Below are positions 18,423 through 26,917 of a stretch of DNA of 64,000 nucleotides, one piece after another. Location: the NCBI GenBank assembly GCA_016744655.1, contig JADGDY010000001.1, forward strand, positions 60,912 through 124,911. The letters are read 5' to 3'. Origin of the DNA: Bacteroidales bacterium. GTDB taxonomy: Bacteria; Bacteroidota; Bacteroidia; Bacteroidales; UBA12170. Both the position numbers and the translations under genes were made by a program. The notes under the pieces are model-generated. The model searched no databases. It had not been told where the DNA came from and saw only the letters and a list, made by a program, of their open reading frames with translations. Every line of letters starts with the position of its first letter. Position 1 is the first letter of the stretch.

Positions 18423-19010
18423 GTGAACAAATTCATTTTAATCATATTTAGCATCCTTCTTTTGACCACCAATCTAAGGTCACAAAATGAAGAGGAAAGC
18501 AAAAAGCAACTTTGGATAATTCCAGATTATGCTAAGGTTCAATTTGCTGGAAATATCGGATTTCTATCTGGCGGAATCGGGTATCAATTATTCAAAAATA
18601 AAATGCAAACCGAATTCATCTATGGTTTTGTTCCCAAAAAACATGCCCATGCCGAAATACATGCATTCACTTTAAAAAACACATTCCCTCTTTTTCGAAA
18701 ACAATATTTAGGATTGGAAATAAGCCCATATTTAGGCTTTACCTTTAGCTATGAAACCGGAAGAAATTCTTTTGTAGAATTGCCCAGCCAATATCCCAGT
18801 GGTTACTATTCTTCGAATGCATTCCACCTGTGTTTTATGGGAGGTGTAGCTGCAAAACAGCAACTCAATCCAAAGTATTTCATTAAAGAAATCGAATTCT
18901 TCGCAGAAGCCGTTTCGGTTGATTCCTTCTTCTGGTATAAAATCAATTCTCGACAGATTAAACTATATCAAGTGGTGAGTATGGCTTTAGGTGTGAATTT
19001 TTATTTCTAG
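18423..19010 (+). CDS. Small outer-membrane beta-barrel protein, hypothetical
   Basis: A 195-residue protein with a signal peptide (MNKFILIIFSILLLTTNLRSQ). The rest alternates polar and hydrophobic residues in short strands (VQFAGNIGFLSGGIGYQLF, LGLEISPYLGFTFSYETG) and ends in GVNFYF with a terminal aromatic residue, as in small outer-membrane barrels. No family can be named. It lies after the lipid operon's hairpin, 122 bases from the phosphoesterase stop, so it is probably a separate unit. Confidence 0.7.
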   Translation: MNKFILIIFSILLLTTNLRSQNEEESKKQLWIIPDYAKVQFAGNIGFLSGGIGYQLFKNKMQTEFIYGFVPKKHAHAEIHAFTLKNTFPLFRKQYLGLEISPYLGFTFSYETGRNSFVELPSQYPSGYYSSNAFHLCFMGGVAAKQQLNPKYFIKEIEFFAEAVSVDSFFWYKINSRQIKLYQVVSMALGVNFYF

Positions 19011-19122
19011 TTGAACTCTTACCACTAATCTATCTAACCTAAACAGCTGGACTGATACACGAATTTTTCCATATCTCCATTACAAAATCATAATAGAACT
19101 CTAAGTCAACAATATCAATTAA

Positions 19123-19285
19123 CTCTCTTTGCACCTTAGTGTAAACATTAAAAATTCAACCATAATAATCTTTATTAGCCTAATTTCTCTGCGTCTCTAC
19201 CTGATATTTTATTACAAATCCTAACCATCAAAAATTACCATAATTAGCCTAAGTACGTTGCTTCTTAGCGACTTAGCGTGAGTAT
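19123..19285 (+). repeat. Degenerate intergenic repeat array (about 64-69 bp period)
   Basis: The 364-base spacer before ogt has no gene. It contains three diverged copies of a 'CTCTgCgtctTAGCG...' type element, starting at 19123, 19187 and 19256; the last reads CTTCTTAGCGACTTAGCGTG. ATTAGCCTAA precedes two of them. A related stretch (TTTAGTGGCTTAGTGAG) occurs near 23735-23755. I recognise this kind of non-coding repeat from other Bacteroidota spacers; what it does is not known. Confidence 0.5.
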
Positions 19286-19374
19286 CATTATTGCAAAACC
19301 AAAGCCTCCCTTATCACAAAACCCAGTAGAAAAAAACAAACTATCTTTACCCCAAGAAACAAATCACAACCCTC

Positions 19375-19908
19375 ATGCCCTCAATCATCACCATCAAATA
19401 TCACAAAACTCCCTACGGAGAACTTATGCTAGGTTCTTACGAAAACCAACTTTGTATATGCGATTGGAGATACCGAAAAATGAGACCGCAGATAGACAAG
19501 AGGATTCTTAGTCAGTTAAATGCCGACTATGAAGAAGAAAGTAGCCAAGTGATTGAAAATGCAATCCTTCAGTTGGAGGAGTATTTTAGCGGGACAAGAA
19601 CCCAGTTTGACCTTCCTCTTTTACTTCTGGGCTCCGACTTTCAAAAAACTGTTTGGGAAGCCTTAATTGCCATTCCCTATGGAGAAACCAATACCTACTT
19701 AGGATTATCTAAAGATTTAAACAACGAAAAAGCCATCAGAGCAGTAGCCACAGCCAATGGTGCCAATGCTATTTCTATCATTGTTCCTTGCCACAGAATT
19801 ATTGGTAGTGATGGAAAACTAGTGGGTTATGCCGGTGGACTCCCAGCCAAAAGGAAACTCCTAGAACTAGAAGGCAGCTGGAATCCCTCTCAGTTGTCTT
19901 TGTTTTAA
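19375..19908 (+). CDS. ogt: Methylated-DNA--protein-cysteine S-methyltransferase
   Basis: A 177-residue DNA repair protein. The active-site motif IVPCHRIIG is intact, followed by GYAGGLPAKRKLLELE, and the helix-turn-helix part reads FQKTVWEALIAIPYGET. It removes O6-methylguanine damage by transferring the methyl group irreversibly to its own cysteine. Length and the N-terminal domain (KYHKTPYGELMLGSYE) are normal for Ogt. A near-consensus -7 element, TATCTTTA, lies at 19342-19349. An overlapping frame starting at 19278 is a shadow. Confidence 0.92.
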   Translation: MPSIITIKYHKTPYGELMLGSYENQLCICDWRYRKMRPQIDKRILSQLNADYEEESSQVIENAILQLEEYFSGTRTQFDLPLLLLGSDFQKTVWEALIAIPYGETNTYLGLSKDLNNEKAIRAVATANGANAISIIVPCHRIIGSDGKLVGYAGGLPAKRKLLELEGSWNPSQLSLF

Positions 19909-19924
19909 TGGAGTTAATGCGATA

Positions 19925-20341
19925 ATGATTGAATGATGCATTAGGGGGAATCTATACTTTACAACTCCTTACTATCCTTTACAATTCCTTACCACTCTTT
20001 ACTATCCTTCACAATACCTTACCACTCTTTACGATTCTCTATAAAATGATTGAATGATATAATAGGAACAACATACTCTACAACTCCTTACTATCCTTTA
20101 CAATCCCTTACCACTCTTTACAATTCTCTATAAAATGATTGAATGATATAATAGGAGCAACATACTTTACAACTCCTTACTATCCTTCACAATTCCTTAC
20201 CACTCTTTACATTTCTCTATAAAATGATTGAATGATTGAATGATAAAATGGAACAATAACGACCAACTATATTTTACAACTTCTTACCATCTTTTACTAT
20301 TCCTTACCACTCTTTACAACTCCTTACCATCTTTTACAATT
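19925..20341 (+). repeat. Nested tandem repeat: 10-bp satellite within an 89-bp unit
   Basis: Blocks of decamers of the form CYTTACNAYY (CTTTACAACT, CCTTACTATC, CTTTACAATT, CCTTACCACT) run without phase slips: 8 copies at 19957-20036, 5 at 20076-20125, 5 at 20165-20214 and 7 at 20272-20341. The blocks are joined by a conserved spacer beginning ATGATTGAATGAT (19925, 20046, 20135, 20224), which gives an 89-bp higher-order period for the two clean units. The strand is strongly pyrimidine-rich with almost no G. No open frame is maintained, so it is not coding. Confidence 0.85.
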
Positions 20342-20544
20342 ATCTCAAAACGAAAAGGTAGAACGCGAATGACATGAATTTAGCTGATTTTCACAGATAA
20401 ACAGAGATAATTTCAGAGCTGCTCAACTTTGAACATTAATCATTGAACATCAAACACCAACCCTCCCTCACCTAGTTGTTGTAATTCAGTATTTTACTGA
20501 CAATATTTTTAAAGAGAAAATGACCAATATATGATCCTAAATGT
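20342..20544. other. Non-coding spacer with repeat-like fragments
   Basis: This holds no gene. After the satellite comes a patchwork: AACGCGAATGACATGAATTT with TTTTCACAGATAAACAGAGA, then AACTTTGAACATTAATCATTGAACAT, in which the word GAACAT repeats. Such fragments look like worn Bacteroidota intergenic repeats rather than regulatory sites. Confidence 0.4.
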
Positions 20545-20552
20545 TACATTTG
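20545..20552 (+). promoter_or_regulatory. -7 promoter element of the proline dehydrogenase gene
   Basis: TACATTTG matches TAnnTTTG exactly, 48 bases before the ATG. No clear -33 TTTG is seen at the usual distance. Confidence 0.5.
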
Positions 20553-20600
20553 CCCCCAAGACACAAACGTTAAAGTATTCACAATTTAAATGTAAAGGTT

Positions 20601-21512
20601 ATGTTCAACAAAATGATTGCAGGAATGTTGCCTTATATGCCAAAGAAACTGGTATGGCTTTTTTCTAAGGAATATATTGCAGGCGAAACTATTGAGCAAG
20701 CTGTAAAATCAGCAAAGAAGCTCAATGATCAAGGTATTCTTACCACTATTGATGTTTTAGGTGAATTCATTGAGAATTTAGATGAAGCAGAAGCTAACAA
20801 AAAAGAGTATTTAGAGGTGATTAAAGCTGCTGAAGCTGCGAAAATCCAAGGTAATTACTCCTTAAAACCAACTTCATTCGGTCTTTTGATTGATGCTGAA
20901 GTGGCCTATAAACATATCAGGGAGATTGTAGCCTATGCTGCTTCTTTCAATAACTTTGTTAGAGTTGATATGGAAGATAGTCCATGTACTGATTTGGAAA
21001 TTGACATGTTCCGTAAGTTAAAAGCAGAGTTTCCTAAAAATACTGGTTTGGTATTACAAGCCTATATGAAAAGGACTTTGGATGATATTAAAGGGTTAGA
21101 AGACATTCATTCAAAAGAAAACCCTATTAACTATAGAATGTGTAAGGGAATTTACGTAGAACCAGCTGAGATTGCTCACAAAGGATATGAGTTGGTAAAC
21201 GAACATTTTCTTAAAGATTTAGACTATATGATGCAAAAAGGAATGTATCCTGCCATTGCAACACATGACAAACCTTTGGTTGATGGAGCTTATAAATTGA
21301 TTGAAAAATACAACTATAAACCAGATGAATACGAATTCCAAATGCTATATGGTGTTACTCCAGCATTGCGTAAAAGCATTATGGATAAAGGGCATCGCAT
21401 GAGAGTTTATGTTCCATTTGGAAAAGAATGGTTCGGGTATTCTACACGTAGATTAAAAGAAAATCCTAAAATGGCCATGTTGATTATTAAGGCTATTTTC
21501 TTTAAAGGATAG
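20601..21512 (+). CDS. Proline dehydrogenase (monofunctional)
   Basis: A 303-residue FAD enzyme of the PRODH barrel family. Motifs seen: LKPTSFG after strand 2, VRVDMEDS, VLQAYMKRT, YRMCKGIYVEP, ATHDKPLV, YEFQMLYGV and the substrate-binding C-terminal end YVPFGKEWFGYSTRRLKENP, whose two Arg bind the proline carboxylate. It oxidises proline to pyrroline-5-carboxylate and passes electrons to quinone. It is a single gene with a strong terminator; the P5C dehydrogenase is not adjacent. Confidence 0.92.
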   Translation: MFNKMIAGMLPYMPKKLVWLFSKEYIAGETIEQAVKSAKKLNDQGILTTIDVLGEFIENLDEAEANKKEYLEVIKAAEAAKIQGNYSLKPTSFGLLIDAEVAYKHIREIVAYAASFNNFVRVDMEDSPCTDLEIDMFRKLKAEFPKNTGLVLQAYMKRTLDDIKGLEDIHSKENPINYRMCKGIYVEPAEIAHKGYELVNEHFLKDLDYMMQKGMYPAIATHDKPLVDGAYKLIEKYNYKPDEYEFQMLYGVTPALRKSIMDKGHRMRVYVPFGKEWFGYSTRRLKENPKMAMLIIKAIFFKG

Positions 21513-21543
21513 AAGATTATAAAACACACACAATTGATTTCAG

Positions 21544-21569
21544 CCCACTGGTTTTCTGGTGGGTTTTTT
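21544..21569 (+). terminator. Rho-independent terminator after proline dehydrogenase
   Basis: CCCACTGG-TTTT-CTGGTGGG forms an 8-base-pair stem with two G:T pairs and a four-base loop, followed directly by six T. Confidence 0.85.
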
Positions 21570-21594
21570 CGTATATATTATTTTTTCACCATGG

Positions 21595-21625
21595 TTGCAT
21601 CTGTATAACGTTTTTTATACTTTTG
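21595..21625 (+). promoter_or_regulatory. Bacteroidota promoter with -33 and -7 elements
   Basis: TTG at 21595-21597 and TACTTTTG at 21618-21625 are separated by 20 bases, the normal arrangement. The ATG at 21653 follows 27 bases later. The longer frame that starts at 21623 begins inside the -7 element and is therefore wrong. Confidence 0.65.
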
Positions 21626-21652
21626 GTATTGCACATTGTAAAACCAAATCTC

Positions 21653-23599
21653 ATGAAAAAAACATTACTTCTTTTTACCCTAGTTTTTGGAATCATTTCC
21701 ATGTCTTCAGCTCAAATTTCTAAAGAATCTTATCGGAAATATATGAAGAAACCGGTGGAGCCTAGTCAGAGTAAAGTGGATTATGCTAAGAGGGATATTA
21801 AATTGCCAAACAATAATGATAATCCCAAAACCTATGTTGAGCGTATTGTTATTGGGGATTCTCCAAATGCATTTTCTATCATTCATTCAGAGCAAAGACC
21901 ATTATCATTTGATTGGTTAAATAATACTAATGATTTTAGCCTCCAAATGGTATTTGAAGGGGATCCTGAATCTTATTCTGAAATCAGCCAAAAAGGGACT
22001 ATAGTTTCAGCATATTCCGAAGAAGGCCAAACCTGGGATGAATCTTTCCTAACACAGTCTTCCGACTTTATCACCAATCCTTCAGCAGTTTTTATTAATC
22101 CAAATGAAAGTGATGAGCATGAAGACTTTTATTCTATACTTGTAGGCCAAGATTCTATAAATGAAGAATGGTCAAATACCGCCTTTGTTTCATCACAAAT
22201 TAATAATAATAATAATTATCAGGAATCCATTTATAATTGGGAAAGTGAGAATGATTGGGCTCGTTCCTCCATGACTTTTAAAGATGGTGAAGCTTATATT
22301 TTTGGTCAGGATTTTGAAAATATGGGGGATTATGGAAAAAACCAAGGTCTGAAACATTATAGGGGAACTACCAACAATCCTGAAAGTGGATACGATTGGG
22401 AAATCAACACTATTAATCCAGATTGGCTTATTGATCCTGATGAAGGCTTTGCCTATGCTCTTTATACCACTTGGTCTGCTTGGTCAAACGATGGAAGTAT
22501 TGGGTATATGTGGATGATTGGTGTTACCAATGAGTCGTATGAATATGGTGTTTACCAACCACAGGTTTTTTATACTACTAACAAAGGTGATTCTTGGAAT
22601 GAAATTGAACTAAATTTAGAAGATCATTGGGCACTTACAGAATATTTACAACCTTGGATTGATGAAAATGGGAATCCAGGGACGGTAAGACCATCTTTTC
22701 TTAATGGTGATAGAGATTTCCCAGGAATAGTTGACTATCAGGGAAAACTACATATTGTGGCAAATGTTTATGGTTCAACAAAAGGAGATGTTTTAAATCC
22801 TGCTGATAGCAATTGGGTGGAACCAGATGCCCTTGGAGGTCATTTATTTGAATTTACAATCTCTCCTAATGGTCTACAAGATATATACTTCATCTCAAAG
22901 TTAAATACACGAGTTTCTACAAATATGTTTGGAAACCTAGGCTATGATCATCGTCTACAAATGGGAAAAGAAAACGGTGAATGCTATTATGCCGTTACTT
23001 GGATTGATGACGTTATCTCAGGTGCAGACAGTTTAATTAATCCAGATATTTTTGGAGCAAGCCTTTGCTTAGGTGGTGGTGAAATCTACATTAAAAACTT
23101 CACTGAAAACACACTATATGAAGGCTTCTATTTTTATCCATATTTGGCTGAGAATATTTATATTGATTCATGGGACCACGAGTTAAGACTTCCAATAACA
23201 ACTAGTGTTTCTCCAGAGCAATGGGCTAATAATAATCCATCGGAACCTGTAAGCCATTTCTATGTTGAGGGAGCTGGTTTATATTTTGACTACCATTGTT
23301 GTGTAGATTATATTAAAGAAAATATCACAATAGCATTCAATTTCACCATCTCACAAAACACACCAAATCCTTTCTCAGGAGAAACAAAAATAGAAATCAC
23401 CTCCATGTTCCAAGAACCCAAAGAAGTTTCTATTGAAATTACCGATTTGCTAGGTCATACAGTTTATCAAAGCTTTGAAGGAAAAATGGAGGAGGCCAAG
23501 GAAGTTAGCATCAATGCTAGTGATTTAAAACCTGGAGTCTATTTCTACACCATTTGTGTGGGTGACGAATGCCTGTCTAAGAAAATGATAGTGGAATAG
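21653..23599 (+). CDS. Secreted protein with T9SS type A sorting domain
   Basis: A 648-residue exported protein. The start at 21653 gives a signal peptide (MKKTLLLFTLVFGIISMSSAQ) and sits behind a good promoter. The middle holds many short Trp/Asp/Asn-rich strands (for example GDSWNEIELNLED, YTTNKGDSW, WSNDGSIGYMW) suggesting a beta-propeller, similar to sialidase/BNR-type repeats. The last 85 residues are a type IX secretion C-terminal domain: NTPNPFSGETKIEI, ITDLLGHTVY, LKPGVYFYTI and a basic end KKMIVE. The cargo function is unknown; it is secreted or anchored to the cell surface. Confidence 0.82.
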   Translation: MKKTLLLFTLVFGIISMSSAQISKESYRKYMKKPVEPSQSKVDYAKRDIKLPNNNDNPKTYVERIVIGDSPNAFSIIHSEQRPLSFDWLNNTNDFSLQMVFEGDPESYSEISQKGTIVSAYSEEGQTWDESFLTQSSDFITNPSAVFINPNESDEHEDFYSILVGQDSINEEWSNTAFVSSQINNNNNYQESIYNWESENDWARSSMTFKDGEAYIFGQDFENMGDYGKNQGLKHYRGTTNNPESGYDWEINTINPDWLIDPDEGFAYALYTTWSAWSNDGSIGYMWMIGVTNESYEYGVYQPQVFYTTNKGDSWNEIELNLEDHWALTEYLQPWIDENGNPGTVRPSFLNGDRDFPGIVDYQGKLHIVANVYGSTKGDVLNPADSNWVEPDALGGHLFEFTISPNGLQDIYFISKLNTRVSTNMFGNLGYDHRLQMGKENGECYYAVTWIDDVISGADSLINPDIFGASLCLGGGEIYIKNFTENTLYEGFYFYPYLAENIYIDSWDHELRLPITTSVSPEQWANNNPSEPVSHFYVEGAGLYFDYHCCVDYIKENITIAFNFTISQNTPNPFSGETKIEITSMFQEPKEVSIEITDLLGHTVYQSFEGKMEEAKEVSINASDLKPGVYFYTICVGDECLSKKMIVE

Positions 23600-23802
23600 A
23601 AATTCATGCTAAAGAATTGTACGAAATAGTAAAAGTAGTACACAAAGCTGAGCAAAAGTGGGTGCGATCTGGCGATTTTGTAAAAAGGTTTTCGACTTTA
23701 GCTACAACTATGTTTGTTTTAATCCATTTCTATGCTATTTAGTGGCTTAGTGAGATTTACTATCAGTCAAAAGACCAAACACTTCAAATCCTTAAAAAAG
23801 AC

Positions 23803-23810
23803 TACTTTTG
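23803..23810 (+). promoter_or_regulatory. -7 promoter element of the U32 gene
   Basis: TACTTTTG is a full match, 27 bases before the ATG at 23838. A longer frame beginning with TTG at 23808 starts inside this element, so the ATG is the right start. Confidence 0.6.
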
Positions 23811-23837
23811 CAGCCGAATAACAAAAACGTTAAATAC

Positions 23838-25097
23838 ATGCTTAAAACATCTCATGCCGTGGAGATTATGTCTCCTGTGGGTTCCTATGAATCTTTGATG
23901 GCTGCCATACAGGGTGGTGCCAATTCTGTTTATTTTGGAATTGGAAAACTAAATATGCGCAGCAAATCCTCGAAAAATTTCGGATTAGAAGATTTAGTGG
24001 AAATTGTAGGGATATGTAAAGAAAACAACATTAGATCTTATATTACCCTAAATACCGTGGTTTATGATGCGGAGTTAGAGGAGATGAAAAAGGTGATTGA
24101 TGCTGCTAAAGAACATGGAGTTACAGCTATCATCGCTTCTGATCAATCTGTTATTCACTATGCTTTTTCTAAAGGTATGGAAATTCACATGTCAACTCAA
24201 GCCAATATCACCAATATTGAAGCGGTTAAGTTTTATAGCTTATTCTCAGATGTAATGGTGACTGCAAGAGAACTCAATCTGAAACAAGTTAAAGCCATTA
24301 CTAATGCTATAGAAGAAGAGCAAATTAAAGGTCCTTCTGGGGAATTGGTTCAAATAGAGATTTTTGCCCATGGAGCGCTTTGTATGGCGGTTTCTGGTAA
24401 ATGTTATATCAGCCTCGATACCATGAACAGCTCGGCAAATAGAGGTGCCTGTCTACAACCTTGCAGAAGACCCTATGATGTAAAAGATAAAGATGGTGGA
24501 TTAGAACTGGAGGTGGATAATGAATATATCATGTCGCCAAAAGATTTAAAAACTGTAGATTTTATTGATAGAATCCTCAAAGCGGGTGTAAGAGTTTTAA
24601 AGATTGAAGGAAGAGGTCGCTCACCAGAATATGTAAAAACAGTAACAAAAGTTTATCGAGAAGCTGCCGATGCATGGTTAGCTGGGGAATATACCGAAGA
24701 AAAGATAGCCAAATGGAACAAAGAGCTAGGAGAGGTTTATAATAGAGGATTTTGGGATGGTTATTACTTGGGTAGAAAAACCGGTGAATGGACAGAGCGT
24801 TATGGAAACCAAGCCACCAAGAAAAAGCTCTTTTTAGGAAACATCACTAATTACTTTACCAAGATAGGAGTGACTGAACTAAAAATACAGACCAATGAGT
24901 TAATTTCTGGTGACGAAATTAATATTATTGGACCAACCACAGGTGTCTATGAGGATGTTGTAGATGAAATACGAGTAGACATGAAGGTTGTGGAGCTAGC
25001 AGAAAAGGGTGCAGCTGTTTCCTTTAAAACAAAAGAGTTAGTTAGACGAGGAGATAAAGTTTACAAGATTGTAGAAAATACCGACGAGGATGATTAA
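23838..25097 (+). CDS. Peptidase U32 family protein (TrhP/RlhA/YhbU type)
   Basis: A 419-residue cytosolic protein. The N-terminal part EIMSPVGSYESLMAAIQGGANSVYFG and the STQANITN segment are typical of U32 proteins. Four cysteines (C182, C189, C205, C209; HGALCMAVSGKC and RGACLQPC) match the Fe-S cluster motif of the members that hydroxylate tRNA or rRNA (TrhP, RlhA) or ubiquinone (UbiU/V). An RNA-hydroxylation role is therefore more likely than proteolysis, but the target cannot be chosen from the sequence. The stop overlaps the next gene by 8 bases. Confidence 0.85.
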   Translation: MLKTSHAVEIMSPVGSYESLMAAIQGGANSVYFGIGKLNMRSKSSKNFGLEDLVEIVGICKENNIRSYITLNTVVYDAELEEMKKVIDAAKEHGVTAIIASDQSVIHYAFSKGMEIHMSTQANITNIEAVKFYSLFSDVMVTARELNLKQVKAITNAIEEEQIKGPSGELVQIEIFAHGALCMAVSGKCYISLDTMNSSANRGACLQPCRRPYDVKDKDGGLELEVDNEYIMSPKDLKTVDFIDRILKAGVRVLKIEGRGRSPEYVKTVTKVYREAADAWLAGEYTEEKIAKWNKELGEVYNRGFWDGYYLGRKTGEWTERYGNQATKKKLFLGNITNYFTKIGVTELKIQTNELISGDEINIIGPTTGVYEDVVDEIRVDMKVVELAEKGAAVSFKTKELVRRGDKVYKIVENTDEDD

Positions 25098-25680
25098 ACG
25101 TCTTTTTGATATTATCGTTTCCTTAATTACCTTGGTCTTTATTTGGCCTGTTCTTTTGGTGATTGCAGTTTCTGTTGCCTTAGAAAGCAGAGGAGGCATA
25201 TTTTTTAAGCAGGAAAGAGTTGGTAAGAATGAGCAGGTTTTCTGGATCTACAAGTTCCGAACCATGCGACCCGATAGTGAATCCAAGGGGCTCTTAACCG
25301 TTGGTGGCCGCGATACTCGTATCACTCAAGTGGGCTATTATTTACGAAAATTTAAGTTGGATGAGTTAGCTCAATTAGTGAACATCATCAAAGGAGATAT
25401 GAGTTGGGTGGGTCCCAGACCGGAGGTTCCCAAATATGTGAATATGTATAACGAGGAACAAAAGAAAGTGCTGTTGGTAAGACCTGGTTTAACGGATTAT
25501 GCCAGTTTAGCGTATATTAATGAAAACGAAATCCTCCAAAAGTCTTCAAATCCTGAGCAAACCTATATTAATGATATCATGCCGGCAAAATTGGAGATGA
25601 ACCTTCGTTATATAAAAGAAAAAAGCCTTCTCACTGATTTTAAAATCATGTGGAAGACTTTTCTTAAAATTCTATCCTGA
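25090..25680 (+). CDS. Bacterial sugar transferase (phosphoglycosyl transferase)
   Basis: A 196-residue monotopic phosphoglycosyl transferase of the minimal-size type. It begins with a re-entrant hydrophobic segment (KRLFDIIVSLITLVFIWPVLLVI), then has FFKQERVGKNEQVFWIYKFRTM, LRKFKLDELAQLVNIIKGDMSWVGPRPEVP and the Asp-Glu catalytic pair in KLDELAQ. It moves a sugar phosphate from UDP-sugar onto a polyprenyl phosphate to start a surface glycan. It overlaps the U32 gene by 8 bases, an unusual partner; no other glycan genes are near. Confidence 0.88.
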   Translation: MIKRLFDIIVSLITLVFIWPVLLVIAVSVALESRGGIFFKQERVGKNEQVFWIYKFRTMRPDSESKGLLTVGGRDTRITQVGYYLRKFKLDELAQLVNIIKGDMSWVGPRPEVPKYVNMYNEEQKKVLLVRPGLTDYASLAYINENEILQKSSNPEQTYINDIMPAKLEMNLRYIKEKSLLTDFKIMWKTFLKILS

Positions 25681-25686
25681 TTGCCT

Positions 25687-26439
25687 TTAAGGCATCGTAA
25701 AATTAGCTGTCGGAACAGTTTGCCCTTCAAGAAATCCTAAATTAGGTAATACCTTTCTTTGTGCATAATCATCAAAGTAAGCATTGCTATAAAAAGAATC
25801 ACCATATGCTTGTACATAATAACTCACTCCGCTTTCTAGGCCTATGTCCTCTAATACTTCTTTCGGTAAAACTATTGATTGACTACTTGCTGTTAGTGTA
25901 TACTTGGAACTATTATGACTAAATGTTTCATTACTAATCAATGGGATGGTGTGAAATAATAATCGAAAAACTCTTTTCCCATTATCAGAACCACCAGCAA
26001 CTGCTAACTGAAACTCAACTTCTTCCTCTACAACATTAGTAAAGAGCGCTGTACAATAAGCACTTGATTTTTCTGAAAGACGTGGAGTATCTTCAATTTC
26101 TCCTGCAGCACCAGTATATTTATGTTCAAAATTATAAACATGATAGGAACCAAAATTTTCTTTCTCGTAACTAATAGTATAATTGTGAAAATATGGAACA
26201 TTTGGGATTAAAAAACTACCATCCTTTTGTGTCTCTCCGATATAATATTGACCATTCCCTTCAGCCTTTACAAACATCCTTTCACTACTTGTAATACCGC
26301 CAAATTGATTATATAAACTAACATGTCCATTGATATTTGCAATAGTTAAAATAGAATCATTATTAGTTTTATTTTCATCTTTTTCACAAGAAACCAAAAC
26401 TATGGCAGATAGAAGAATCAAATAAACAAGTTTTTTCAT
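25687..26439 (-). CDS. Hypothetical lipoprotein
   Basis: A 250-residue protein with a lipoprotein signal (MKKLVYLILLSAIVLVSC, then EKDENKTNN). Residues about 30-90 look like a CarboxypepD_reg-type beta-sandwich (INGHVSLYNQFGG, QKDGSFLIPNVPYFHNYTISYE). The remainder is unassigned and ends TVPTANFTMP. The function is unknown. It faces the sugar transferase with only 6 bases between the stops and has no terminator I can see. Confidence 0.68.
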   Translation of the reverse strand: MKKLVYLILLSAIVLVSCEKDENKTNNDSILTIANINGHVSLYNQFGGITSSERMFVKAEGNGQYYIGETQKDGSFLIPNVPYFHNYTISYEKENFGSYHVYNFEHKYTGAAGEIEDTPRLSEKSSAYCTALFTNVVEEEVEFQLAVAGGSDNGKRVFRLLFHTIPLISNETFSHNSSKYTLTASSQSIVLPKEVLEDIGLESGVSYYVQAYGDSFYSNAYFDDYAQRKVLPNLGFLEGQTVPTANFTMP

Positions 26440-26549
26440 GATGTTGTTTTTGAAAAGAAATAATACAATAATATGGCTGTTGGGCTAAATCCATATATAA
26501 TGCTTTAGCCAAGTCATGTGTAGTTAAAAAAGTATACGAAAAGCGTTTT

Positions 26550-26792
26550 TTACGATTGAGCTAATAGCTCTTGAGCTTTTTTAAGTATAGTATCATCCGC
26601 AATATCAACGATACCACCATCAGGTCCTTGCTCAATACTCAATCCCATTGCTTCGCCTTTTTCATAATTGGCGCCACCGAAATAATTACGTACAGTTTCT
26701 GTACTAACTTTTAAATCTTCAGCAATTTTATGCATACTACCATCTGGTAAACTATCTTTTATCTTACGTAATTCGTTGAATGTAATCTTCAT
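26550..26792 (-). CDS. Small helix-turn-helix DNA-binding protein
   Basis: An 80-residue protein. The ATG at 26792 is chosen: it gives MKITFNELRKIKDSLPDG, while the longer frame adds an unrelated, hydrophobic 22 residues. MHKIAEDLKVSTETVRNYFGG is a compact HTH with recognition helix STETVRNYF. The Gly/Asp-rich middle (GLSIEQGPDGGIVDIADDTIL) and a C-terminal helix complete it. Its size and sequence type match a conserved family of small Bacteroidota DNA-binding proteins of unknown role. It stands alone between two minus-strand genes. Confidence 0.72.
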   Translation of the reverse strand: MKITFNELRKIKDSLPDGSMHKIAEDLKVSTETVRNYFGGANYEKGEAMGLSIEQGPDGGIVDIADDTILKKAQELLAQS

Positions 26793-26917
26793 AAATCTTA
26801 ATTTAATATTTGAAGCTAAAATAACAAAAAAATAAAGGCTCTTGATAAGCTTTAACAAAAATTATGTTCATGACAAGGACCTTTATTTCTCAGTTGTCTA
26901 GACTAGTTTGTACTGAT

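Noticed and set aside
19278..19511. 77-codon plus-strand frame before and across ogt
   Set aside because: It overlaps the start of ogt in another frame, is Pro/His/Asn-rich without any domain, and begins in a repeat element.
19925..20341. Possible CRISPR array
   Set aside because: The repeated blocks have no unique spacers of constant length; the period is 10 bases within blocks and no cas gene is near.
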